Below, in pieces: positions 1 to 6,086 of a stretch of DNA of 6,106 nucleotides. The position numbers and the translations under genes were made by a program. The DNA comes from an uncultured Brachyspira sp. Its GTDB lineage: Bacteria > Cyanobacteriota > Vampirovibrionia > Gastranaerophilales > Gastranaerophilaceae. Numbering within the stretch: the stretch's first letter is position 1; each line of letters opens with the position of its first letter. Below the pieces are notes generated by a model that searched no databases, was not told the origin of the DNA, and was given only the letters and a program-made list of their open reading frames with translations. The stretch spans positions 1-6,106 of the forward strand of contig ONYB01000045.1 of NCBI GenBank assembly GCA_900321895.1. The letters run 5' to 3'.

Positions 1-1
1 C

Positions 2-493
2 AAATTAAGAAATGTTTTAGAAATGTTGGTATTTGTTATCGCAAACATATTATGTTCAGATGTTTTTCTAGTACCAAACATAATGCTGTTAATGCTTTAT
101 GTTTATTATGGAAAACTTTTTGCGATTTTGATTAACCCTGATTTGGTGTATGTATTATATGCAAGTTTGTTAATAATTCTGTTATTAAGATTTACTCTTT
201 TACCATTTATCTATGCTATATTTGAAAAAATGGGACAGAATGATAAAATTAAAAAGTTTATAACAGATTTAAAAACTAATGCAAAGTATCGAAAAAAATG
301 TTTTTGGACAATGTTTTTGATTTGTATGTTATCAAACCAACTTATATATTTGACTATGATGATTGGTACTCTAGGTAAGGAAAAAATAATTTCTGAATTT
401 TGGGAAATTCTTCTTACTTTTACAGTTATTATCTTAGTTGGTCCATATTCAATACTATATCTTTTTTACAAATTTGGTAAAAAGAAAAATTAG
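2..493 (+). CDS. Hypothetical multi-pass membrane protein, probably 5'-truncated by the window edge
   Basis: I do not recognise this protein. Counting from the first in-frame Met (base 23; 156 residues), it has about four hydrophobic segments (residues 17-37, 43-65, 93-115 and 127-149). A basic, hydrophilic stretch at about 68-92 lies between the second and third, and the C-terminus is lysine-rich (FGKKKN), as expected for a cytoplasmic tail of an inner-membrane protein. The frame stays open from base 2 to the Met at 23 (KLRNVLE), and no Shine-Dalgarno precedes that ATG, so the true start is probably outside the window. Base composition is extremely AT-rich, more so than the chaperone genes downstream, although hydrophobic residues with AT-rich codons explain part of this. 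It converges on the DUF2157-like gene. The hairpin after its stop has no T-tract on this strand, so no terminator for this gene is evident. Being a real gene is likely; its function is unknown. Confidence 0.6.
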   Translation, partial: KLRNVLEMLVFVIANILCSDVFLVPNIMLLMLYVYYGKLFAILINPDLVYVLYASLLIILLLRFTLLPFIYAIFEKMGQNDKIKKFITDLKTNAKYRKKCFWTMFLICMLSNQLIYLTMMIGTLGKEKIISEFWEILLTFTVIILVGPYSILYLFYKFGKKKN

Positions 494-510
494 TGTTCTT
501 ACTAATGTTC

Positions 511-545
511 AAAAAAAAGCCAAATTTTCTTTTGAAAATTTGGCT
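511..545 (-). terminator. Rho-independent terminator of the leftward DUF2157-like gene
   Basis: A perfect 12-bp stem (AGCCAAATTTTC at 518-529, GAAAATTTGGCT at 534-545) closes a TTTT loop. Read leftward, it is followed at once by eight T residues (complement of the A-run 511-518). It lies about 36 nt past the stop of the leftward gene. On the plus strand the hairpin is followed by AAAAACAT, with no T-tract, so it should stop only leftward transcription. A smaller 6-bp hairpin (ATAGCT/AGCTAT, 552-566) sits between the stop codon and this stem. Confidence 0.88.
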
Positions 546-580
546 AAAAACATAGCTTCCAGCTATTCTTAATCCGAGGT

Positions 581-1660
581 CTATTTTCTATTTTGTGGGA
601 GGAGATTTATTATTTTTTCAGGAAATATACTTTCTACATAACGACTTATTTTGTCTGAATTTTGATTATATAACGTCCCGACGTATAAAACACCTAATCC
701 CGTCAGTATTATCAAACTTGTTAAGAGAATTGGAGATTCATTAAAGTAGAGAAATTCATAATACATAAAAAATTCGATTATCCCTAATATGCAAATTATT
801 AAAAATACTTTTCGTCTGATTAAAATGCCAATAATTCCGTATAGCAAATAAAATATCAACATTAAATTTTGAATTAAATTATAATTGTCAGTAAGTAATA
901 TAAACAATGCAAATACAGAATTTATAAAACCTGTTGCTCCAAAAAAGTATAACCACATAGGATAGTCTGCTTGCGTTTTTTTATCTTTAATAAAGGCTAT
1001 TAATAACAAAGCCACAAAGAATATTATACTGAATATACAAATATCTTTGCCACCGAAATCACCATTATTTGTTATAAAATTTGCAATAGGAACAAAAATT
1101 CTCTCATAACATATCAGGTATAAAGTATACGCAGATGACACCGTATAAATTACAGGGGATGCAAAGTTTCTGAATTTTTGGACTATTGAAGAGGTTATTA
1201 TTGTACAAATAGAAAGGAGAATTAATCCGAGGTGGCAATCCCCAACAGGATCATCCAAATATGCAAAATCCGAAAAATGAGGAAATATTCCGAGCATTTT
1301 TTCTATGTCTAAAATAACAAATGTTATTGTTGGGATTAGAAGAAAGTATAAAATTTCTGCCGGAACTTTTTCATTTTTTCTTAGTTGGATTTCCCCGACG
1401 CCCCAAAATATTAAACAATAGACAACGCCAAGTACGAGTATTTGCAGATAAGAGCTGTTAGTTACTGTGTAGCCCATTAAATAAGTCATAGCAATTAACA
1501 TTATAAATCCGCCGATGTAATACAATACTTTTACAATCGTTGATGTTGGTTTGACTTCTTGTTTGTCATCGTCATCAGATAATTGAAGTATTTGATTTCG
1601 CTGGAATTCGTTAATAATTCCTTTTTCTACTGCTAATTGAAGTAATTTTTTAATATTCAT
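581..1660 (-). CDS. Polytopic membrane protein, DUF2157-like
   Basis: A 359-residue integral membrane protein. The first ~40 residues are a soluble helical segment (MNIKKLLQLAVEKG... to the acidic DDDDKQ at about 30-34). About ten hydrophobic segments follow, near 44-64, 72-90, 102-118, 144-162, 167-184, 207-224, 236-256, 264-281, 284-304 and 310-331, then a short polar tail. A short N-terminal module with a 'KGII...Q...I' pattern followed by many membrane helices is the layout I associate with the DUF2157 family, whose biochemical role is unknown; that assignment is from memory of the layout. The start is well supported: AAGGA at 1668-1672 lies 7 nt before the ATG, and a sigma70-type promoter lies just upstream. 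A strong terminator follows, so it can be a single-gene unit, though read-through from the small gene upstream is possible because no convincing terminator lies between them. Codon choice is strongly AT-biased. Confidence 0.78.
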   Translation of the reverse strand: MNIKKLLQLAVEKGIINEFQRNQILQLSDDDDKQEVKPTSTIVKVLYYIGGFIMLIAMTYLMGYTVTNSSYLQILVLGVVYCLIFWGVGEIQLRKNEKVPAEILYFLLIPTITFVILDIEKMLGIFPHFSDFAYLDDPVGDCHLGLILLSICTIITSSIVQKFRNFASPVIYTVSSAYTLYLICYERIFVPIANFITNNGDFGGKDICIFSIIFFVALLLIAFIKDKKTQADYPMWLYFFGATGFINSVFALFILLTDNYNLIQNLMLIFYLLYGIIGILIRRKVFLIICILGIIEFFMYYEFLYFNESPILLTSLIILTGLGVLYVGTLYNQNSDKISRYVESIFPEKIINLLPQNRK

Positions 1661-1691
1661 CTTTTATTCCTTTTCTTCCAAATTGCACAAC

Positions 1692-1721
1692 ATATTATTG
1701 TTATAAAAATGTTACAGTCAA
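1692..1721 (-). promoter_or_regulatory. Sigma70-type promoter for the DUF2157-like gene
   Basis: Reading leftward, TTGACT (1721-1716) and TAATAT (1697-1692) are separated by 18 nt. This predicts a transcript start near 1685, about 25 nt before the ATG at 1660, leaving room for the AAGGA ribosome site. The match is 5/6 for both boxes, but AT-rich DNA gives TAATAT-like strings by chance. Confidence 0.5.
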
Positions 1722-1750
1722 CACTTTAGATTAATAATATTTTCAAATAT

Positions 1751-1867
1751 TTACTTTTTCAACAAAATCCAGAGATAAAACACATCTCCGATTGATTTTT
1801 CGGTCTTGTTGAAGGCTATGTGATAGTCTTTGTTAAAAAATTCAATTAATTGTAATAGTTTTTCCAT
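1751..1867 (-). CDS. Small hypothetical protein, 38 aa
   Basis: An ORF of 38 codons beginning MEKLLQLIEFFNKDY and ending FYLWILLKK. I recognise no family. It is charged in the first two thirds with a short hydrophobic, aromatic C-terminal segment capped by two lysines; this is too short for a confident membrane helix. The frame can be extended to a TTG at 1933, but that TTG is the first triplet of a promoter -35 box, so the longer form would not be transcribed from this promoter. The ATG at 1867 has an AGGA (1874-1877) with a 6-nt spacer, and the predicted transcript starts about 30 nt upstream. It lies 90 nt upstream of the DUF2157-like gene in the same orientation, and both proteins begin with a KLLQL motif near the N-terminus. 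It could be a true small protein, a leader peptide, or the remnant of a duplicated gene start. Confidence 0.45.
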   Translation of the reverse strand: MEKLLQLIEFFNKDYHIAFNKTEKSIGDVFYLWILLKK

Positions 1868-1904
1868 ATTTATTCCTAATTCCTTTTCCTTTTCTCTATG
1901 CCTT

Positions 1905-1933
1905 ATTATGATTACTTTAATCCGTACCGTCAA
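1905..1933 (-). promoter_or_regulatory. Sigma70-type promoter for the 38-aa ORF
   Basis: Reading leftward, TTGACG (1933-1928) and CATAAT (1910-1905) are separated by the optimal 17 nt; each box matches consensus at 5 of 6 positions. The predicted start is near 1898, about 30 nt before the ATG at 1867 and its AGGA ribosome site. The alignment of promoter, ribosome site and ATG is the main reason to accept the small ORF. Confidence 0.55.
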
Positions 1934-2051
1934 AACTAAAGGTTAATAATATCTCCGTCTTGAAGTTTCTTTGCAAAACTTTACACTTTCGCTCACATTT
2001 TTCGCAGTTTCGCCCAAATCAATTATTAAAAAATAATAAATTTTTGGTCGG

Positions 2052-2080
2052 TTGTGTTAATTGTTCCTCTATAATATAAT
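2052..2080 (+). promoter_or_regulatory. Probable promoter of the grpE-dnaJ cluster
   Basis: TTGTGT (2052-2057) and a perfect TATAAT (2075-2080) are separated by 17 nt, predicting a transcript start near 2087, about 25 nt before the grpE ATG. Two more exact TATAAT strings flank it (2070-2075 and 2089-2094); neither has a -35 box at a good distance, and the last would leave almost no leader. No CIRCE inverted repeat (the HrcA operator, TTAGCACTC-N9-GAGTGCTAA) is present in the 1934-2111 intergenic region, so HrcA control of this promoter is not supported. Confidence 0.55.
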
Positions 2081-2098
2081 GTATGTAATATAATTTAT

Positions 2099-2104
2099 GA
2101 GAGG
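2099..2104 (+). promoter_or_regulatory. Ribosome binding site that fixes the grpE start
   Basis: GAGAGG sits 7 nt before the ATG at 2112. An in-frame ATG at 2097 overlaps this purine stretch and has no ribosome site of its own, so initiation at 2112 is preferred. Confidence 0.7.
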
Positions 2105-2111
2105 TATAAAA

Positions 2112-2678
2112 ATGTCACATAAACATAGCAACAATCCGTTCAAAAAACACGAGGATGAAGAAATTAAACTTGACGAACAGGTCAAAGAAGAACAAGTTTC
2201 TGAGGAAACTCCAAGTGAAAACAATGCAGAATTGGACAAGCTTAAAGAAGATTTCGACAAACTTAACAATCAGTATTTAAGACTTGCTGCTGATTTTGAT
2301 AACTATAGAAAAAGACAAGAACAAGAAAGAGAATCTCTTTTGAAGTTTGGTACAGAAAATGCTCTAAAAAAACTTCTGGAAGTTCTTGACAACTTTGAAC
2401 GTGGTGCAAAAGCCCTTGAGGGAGTTGAAGATTGTCAAAAAGTTAAGGACAGCTTTAATCTTGTTCACAAACAAACTGCGGATATTTTGGCAAAACTCGG
2501 TTTGGAAGAAATTAAGGCGGAAGGCGAAGAGTTTGATCCTAATTTCCATGAAGCGGTTATGCGTACCCCAACCGATGAACACCCTGAAAACACTGTTGTT
2601 AACGTAATGCAGAAGGGTTACAAGGTCGGTGACAAGGTTTTGCGTCCGGCACTTGTAAATGTTGCGTCAGCGGATTAG
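2112..2678 (+). CDS. grpE: Nucleotide exchange factor GrpE
   Basis: A cytoplasmic co-chaperone that releases ADP from DnaK so that it can rebind ATP and let go of its substrate. From the ATG at 2112 the protein has 188 residues, normal for GrpE. Residues 1-40 are a charged, low-complexity tail. Residues 41-80 form the long dimerising helix with the typical RLAADFDNYRKR stretch (57-68). LLEVLDNFERG (88-98) belongs to the central helices. The C-terminal beta-domain carries the family signature: FDPNFHEAVM (141-150) and GYKVGDKVLRPALVNVA (169-185). A start at 2097 would add only MRGIK and lacks a ribosome site. It is the first gene of the rightward cluster, 42 nt ahead of dnaJ with no terminator between them. 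Notably, dnaK does not follow it. Identification is firm. Confidence 0.96.
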   Translation: MSHKHSNNPFKKHEDEEIKLDEQVKEEQVSEETPSENNAELDKLKEDFDKLNNQYLRLAADFDNYRKRQEQERESLLKFGTENALKKLLEVLDNFERGAKALEGVEDCQKVKDSFNLVHKQTADILAKLGLEEIKAEGEEFDPNFHEAVMRTPTDEHPENTVVNVMQKGYKVGDKVLRPALVNVASAD

Positions 2679-2720
2679 AATGTTAGTAGAATAGAGATAG
2701 AAGATTAAGATTACGGGATT

Positions 2721-3854
2721 ATGACTACAGATTACTATGAAATACTCGGTGTGGAAAAATCAGCATCGAAAGACGAAATAAAAAGTGCTTTCAGAAGAAA
2801 AGCACGTACACTTCACCCCGACGTGAACAAAGCTCCGGATGCGGAAGAAAAATTTAAAGAACTCGGCAAAGCGTACGAAACGCTAATGGACGACAACAAA
2901 CGTGCGACTTATGACCAATACGGCGAAGACGGTTTGAAAAACGCAGGTTTTGGTACAGGTGGCCCGTTTGACGGCGGTTTTGGCGATTTGAACGATATTT
3001 TCAGCAGCTTTTTCGGTGGTGGCTTTGGCGGAGGTTTCGGATTTGGCGGAAGACCTGACCCGAACGCACCACAGGCTGGCGACGATTTGAGAAAAGATAT
3101 TGAAATAACCTTTGAAGAAGCTGTTTTTGGTGTTTCTAAAGAAGTTAGATTTGAACATCTTGAAAACTGCCCTGAATGTGGCGGAACAGGTGCTGAAAAA
3201 GGTTCAAAACCGGTGGTTTGTCCGACATGTCATGGTAGCGGACAGGTTCAAACTGTTGCAAGAACTCCGCTCGGAGCATTTACGCAGATTTCGCAATGTC
3301 CGGATTGCAACGGTACTGGGCAGAAAATTTCAAATCCTTGTAAGGCTTGTAAAGGCTTTGGAAAAATTGAAAAAGAGAAGAAAATTGAGGTTAAAATTCC
3401 TGCGGGTGTTGACAACCATTCAAAAATCAGAGTTTCGGGCGAAGGTGATGCGGGCACAAACGGCGGACGAGCAGGCGATTTGTTTATTGTTTTGCATGTG
3501 AAGCCTTCCGATTACTTTAGCCGTGACGGAATTGATGTTTACACAACCTTGAAGATTTCACCTGCTCAAGCCGCTCTTGGTGACACGGTTACGGTAAAAA
3601 CTCTTGACGGCGAGCAAAATGTCCAAATTAGAGCGGGAATTCAAAACGGTAATACCATAAAAATTAAAGGTGCTGGTGTTCCAATTCTTTCAAGACCTTC
3701 ACAGAGAGGCGATCATATTATCGTTGTAACCGTTAAAATTCCGACTCAGTTGAGTGATGAAGAACGTAATTTGTATAAAAAATTATATGAATTGAATTCA
3801 GGTAAAAAGGCTCAAGAATCATTAATGGATAAGGTAAAAGGAGCATTTAAATAA
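2721..3854 (+). CDS. dnaJ: Chaperone protein DnaJ (type I J-domain protein)
   Basis: A cytoplasmic Hsp40 that binds unfolded proteins, delivers them to DnaK and stimulates its ATPase. The 377 residues match the usual full length, and all type I parts are present in order. The J domain spans about 4-70, with the catalytic HPD at 32-34 and NKRATYDQYG in the last helix. A Gly/Phe-rich linker runs from about 76 to 117 and includes a DIF motif. Four CxxCxGxG zinc modules begin at residues 150 (CPECGGTG), 167 (CPTCHGSG), 193 (CPDCNGTG) and 207 (CKACKGFG). Substrate-binding beta-domains fill about 215-350. All eight zinc cysteines are intact. The ribosome site is poor: only GGGA, 2 nt before the ATG, so translation may be weak. 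The stop codon shares one base with the start of the propeller gene (TAATG), which suggests coupling downstream. Identification is firm. Confidence 0.97.
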   Translation: MTTDYYEILGVEKSASKDEIKSAFRRKARTLHPDVNKAPDAEEKFKELGKAYETLMDDNKRATYDQYGEDGLKNAGFGTGGPFDGGFGDLNDIFSSFFGGGFGGGFGFGGRPDPNAPQAGDDLRKDIEITFEEAVFGVSKEVRFEHLENCPECGGTGAEKGSKPVVCPTCHGSGQVQTVARTPLGAFTQISQCPDCNGTGQKISNPCKACKGFGKIEKEKKIEVKIPAGVDNHSKIRVSGEGDAGTNGGRAGDLFIVLHVKPSDYFSRDGIDVYTTLKISPAQAALGDTVTVKTLDGEQNVQIRAGIQNGNTIKIKGAGVPILSRPSQRGDHIIVVTVKIPTQLSDEERNLYKKLYELNSGKKAQESLMDKVKGAFK

Positions 3855-5293
3855 TGAAAAAGCTAATGATTGCACTATTGACGGCGGTTTCCGTTTCTTC
3901 TGCGGTTTATGCGACACAGCTTCCGCAAGAATTAAAAACTTATGTCGAAAAAAGTTTCCCAAAAACGGATTTTCGATTTGACGGTGTAATCATTCTGCCT
4001 GACAACACAATTTATCTTCCGTTAATTCCAGCGAAATTTGATACGGAAAAAAGTTTTACCGTGAAATCGACTATTCCGTCGGCGAAGAGTTTTTCTCAAA
4101 AGCCTGATGCGATAATTTTTGATAATGATTATGTGTTGTTAAGGGTTATTACGGATGCTAACGGCAAAAAATCACTTGTAAAACTTCAAAACCCGCCGAT
4201 AGAGTTGAGAACAGGGCTTTTGCCGCAAGATATGCTCGTTCCGAAAAATTTGTCGATTCCTGGTAATTTGAAAAATATTATCGGAAATTTGGAAATTTCG
4301 ACAGCGAAAGAGCCGACACTTGCCGTTCCTGTAGTTCAGCCGAAAACAGTTCAGGGTAACAGTATAGCTTCTTTGAAGCTTATTCCTGAATTGAAGGGCA
4401 AGACTTTGTACGTTTCAACAAGTTTTTCAAAAAATATTCAGGTCGTAAACCCTGAAAAGAAAGTTCCGGAATATGCTCTCCAGCAGCAACATATACCGAT
4501 TATGATAAAGGGTTGGAACAACGAGTTTTTGCTCGTTTCGTCTTTTGATAAGAAGTCTATTGACGTGATTTCTTTGGCGGATGACAAGGTTATTAAGCAA
4601 ATTGAATTAAAGACTCAACCTGATGAAATGATTATCGATGCTAAAAATCATCTTGCGTATATTTCGACACCATCGGATTTCAGTATTTATGTAGTAAGTT
4701 TGGATACAATGACGTTGAAAAAACAGATTAAGTTGAACGGCATGTGCGAAAAAATCGTTTTGAGTGATGATGGTACAAAGATTTTTTATAATGACAAGCA
4801 AACCAACACTATTTGGGTAATTGAAACTGATAATAATTACTTGTTAAAAGAAATCGGAACGTTTCCGAATGTTTCAAAAATCGCTTATTTGAATGACAAA
4901 ATCTATATTACAAGCAGAACGAAAAACCGCTTGGCGATTGTGGATTACAAAACAATGAACTTGCTTTCCGAAAACTCTGTCAGTCCAAAACCTGTAGATA
5001 TGTTAACCTACGGCAATGATTTGTTTATTCTCGGGGCAAGCGAAAATACTATTGAAGTCGTGGACACTTCTGTTGATAAGCTGACGGATACAATCGTTTT
5101 GGATACAACCGGATTTTCTACAAAGTTGACTAGAATTGACGGAACAAATCTTGCACTTGTGACGGATGCAAAAGCCGGAAAATATTTTGTTTTGAATTTA
5201 GATACAAAGAAAATAATTTCGTCAAACCCTGTGGCAACTCCCGTAACTTCAATGGTTGTTTTGAAAAAAGTTAAAAAGATTGGTGGAAAATGA
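3854..5293 (+). CDS. Exported seven-repeat YVTN/YncE-type beta-propeller protein
   Basis: A 479-residue protein with a classic Sec signal peptide: MKK, a hydrophobic core to about 17, and a likely cleavage after VYA at 20. It should act outside the cytoplasmic membrane. Residues 21-180 are an N-terminal region I cannot assign. From about 183 there are seven repeats of the form 'hydrophobic strand, turn, I-x-V-h-D/S, K-h-h': near 183-200, 224-252, 266-294, 308-335, 348-376, 388-416 and 431-460. Examples are NTIEVVDTSVDKL and NRLAIVDYKTMNL. This matches the YVTN/YncE propeller pattern, whose members are mostly binding scaffolds; the ligand here is unknown. The tail is lysine-rich (KKVKKIGGK). 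AAGGAG (3838-3843) inside the end of dnaJ serves as ribosome site, 10 nt before the ATG. It overlaps dnaJ by 1 nt and the methyltransferase gene by 4 nt, so it is probably co-translated with both. The fold is likely; the function is unknown. Confidence 0.82.
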   Translation: MKKLMIALLTAVSVSSAVYATQLPQELKTYVEKSFPKTDFRFDGVIILPDNTIYLPLIPAKFDTEKSFTVKSTIPSAKSFSQKPDAIIFDNDYVLLRVITDANGKKSLVKLQNPPIELRTGLLPQDMLVPKNLSIPGNLKNIIGNLEISTAKEPTLAVPVVQPKTVQGNSIASLKLIPELKGKTLYVSTSFSKNIQVVNPEKKVPEYALQQQHIPIMIKGWNNEFLLVSSFDKKSIDVISLADDKVIKQIELKTQPDEMIIDAKNHLAYISTPSDFSIYVVSLDTMTLKKQIKLNGMCEKIVLSDDGTKIFYNDKQTNTIWVIETDNNYLLKEIGTFPNVSKIAYLNDKIYITSRTKNRLAIVDYKTMNLLSENSVSPKPVDMLTYGNDLFILGASENTIEVVDTSVDKLTDTIVLDTTGFSTKLTRIDGTNLALVTDAKAGKYFVLNLDTKKIISSNPVATPVTSMVVLKKVKKIGGK

Positions 5294-5859
5294 TAACAGA
5301 TTTTGACGAAAAAACGCAGAAAATTTTGTTGAATTTGGAAAAGACCCAGAGAGATTTTTGGAATATTTCACGTCCGACGGCACTTTTTTTGTATAATTTG
5401 ATAGAAAAAGAGGGCTTGGTGCACGGACTTGAGGTCGGAACTTCTAACGGATATTCTGGTATTTGGTTGTCTACCGCTTTAAAGAGAAACGGCGGAACGC
5501 TTGATACGATTGAATATTACGAGAAGAGATATTCTATTGCCCGTCATAATTTTGAGGAATGCGGAACGTCAGATGTGGTTACAATTCATCCCGGTTCTGC
5601 GTGTGATATTTTGCGGGAATTGCCGGAAGATTTCAAGATAGATTTTGCTTTTGTGGATGCAAATAAGCGGGAATCCGTGGATTATTTTAATCTGATACAT
5701 CCGCACTTGAAAGTTGGCGGAATTTATACGTGTGATAACGTTTTGTCGCATAAAGAAAAGGTTCAAACTTATATTGACGCAATAAACGCACACCCAGACT
5801 ACCTTCACACCGTCCTTGAACTTCCCGCAGGTTTGTCCTTTGCAAGAAAAATAAGGTAA
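5290..5859 (+). CDS. SAM-dependent O-methyltransferase-like protein (cation-dependent type)
   Basis: A 189-residue class I methyltransferase with the SAM-binding Rossmann fold. Motif I is LEVGTSNGYS (47-56), and the ribose-binding acid is E75 in TIEYYEKR. FAFVDANKRESVDYF (119-133) and CDN (148-150) match the metal- and substrate-site motifs of the cation-dependent O-methyltransferase family (catechol/caffeoyl-CoA type): D123, D149 and N150 are the expected metal ligands and K126 the expected catalytic lysine. The length is slightly short for the family (usually about 210-230), mostly through a short N-terminus. No signal peptide is visible, so it is probably cytoplasmic. The substrate cannot be inferred. 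Its ATG overlaps the stop of the propeller gene (ATGA), with GGTGG as a modest ribosome site. It is the last gene of the cluster; no terminator with a T-tract follows before the repeat-rich tail. Confidence 0.85.
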   Translation: MITDFDEKTQKILLNLEKTQRDFWNISRPTALFLYNLIEKEGLVHGLEVGTSNGYSGIWLSTALKRNGGTLDTIEYYEKRYSIARHNFEECGTSDVVTIHPGSACDILRELPEDFKIDFAFVDANKRESVDYFNLIHPHLKVGGIYTCDNVLSHKEKVQTYIDAINAHPDYLHTVLELPAGLSFARKIR

Positions 5860-5887
5860 GGGTTGGGCGATAAGACCGTATCGTAAA

Positions 5888-5920
5888 GATACTAGGATAC
5901 TAAGGCACTAGGGCACTAAG
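5888..5920 (+). repeat. Short degenerate tandem repeat (ACTAG/ACTAAG)
   Basis: Four adjoining units: GATACTAG (5888-5895), GATACTAAG (5896-5904), GCACTAG (5905-5911) and GGCACTAAG (5912-5920). They alternate ACTAG and ACTAAG endings, so the array is better read as two copies of a 16-17-nt unit, the second with GC in place of AT. It is noncoding and lies 28 nt after the methyltransferase stop. Confidence 0.6.
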
Positions 5921-5939
5921 TTCGTTACGTTTATTAAAA

Positions 5940-6037
5940 CATGTCATCTTGAGGAGCGTAGCGACGTAAAGATCGCATTGTCGCTAAAGGTCACGGTAAT
6001 GCGATTCTTACGGCACTATGTGCCTCAGAATGACATG
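5940..6037. repeat. 98-nt imperfect palindromic intergenic repeat
   Basis: Two 40-nt arms (5940-5979 and 5998-6037) flank an 18-nt loop, and 31 of 40 arm positions are complementary. Pairing is perfect at the outer ends (CATGTCAT/ATGACATG), in TGAGG/CCTCA, in GTAA/TTAC and in the inner ATCGCATT/AATGCGAT. The right arm also holds its own hairpin, GGCAC-TAT-GTGCC (6012-6024). The TGTCATTCTGAG-type ends resemble palindromic repeats dispersed in many bacterial genomes; that is from memory. It contains no ORF and has no T-tract on the plus strand, so it is not a standard terminator for the gene cluster. It could be a non-autonomous mobile repeat or a structured RNA tail. Confidence 0.72.
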
Positions 6038-6086
6038 AAAAAAGGTGAGGAGGTTAAATCTAGGCATATTGCGGATTTTACTGTAG

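Noticed and set aside
1737..1750. ATATTT/AAATAT hairpin after the small ORF as a leftward terminator
   Set aside because: Six A-T pairs with a 2-nt loop and no clean T-tract; too weak to count.
1751..1933. A 60-residue version of the small ORF starting with TTG at 1933
   Set aside because: The TTG is the first three bases of the TTGACG promoter box, and the added 22 residues would precede the transcript start. The ATG at 1867 has a proper ribosome site.
1960..1987. A second rightward promoter upstream of grpE (TTGAAG, 16 nt, TACACT)
   Set aside because: Both boxes match at only four positions, and the site is about 125 nt before the gene; chance is a sufficient explanation.
2022..2046. TTATTA/TAATAA inverted repeat followed by a T-run, as a terminator
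   Set aside because: The stem is only six A-T pairs around an A-rich loop, and no rightward gene ends before it. Such strings are common in AT-rich DNA.
2069..3501. Several ORFs of 66-129 codons overlapping grpE and dnaJ on both strands
   Set aside because: They lie inside clearly conserved coding sequence, have no ribosome sites, and encode no recognisable domains. Their length follows from the codon pattern of the real genes.
6047..6071. GAGGAGG as the ribosome site of a gene starting near the right edge
   Set aside because: No ATG, GTG or TTG lies 4-12 nt downstream; the TTG at 6069 is 15 nt away and hits a stop after five codons.
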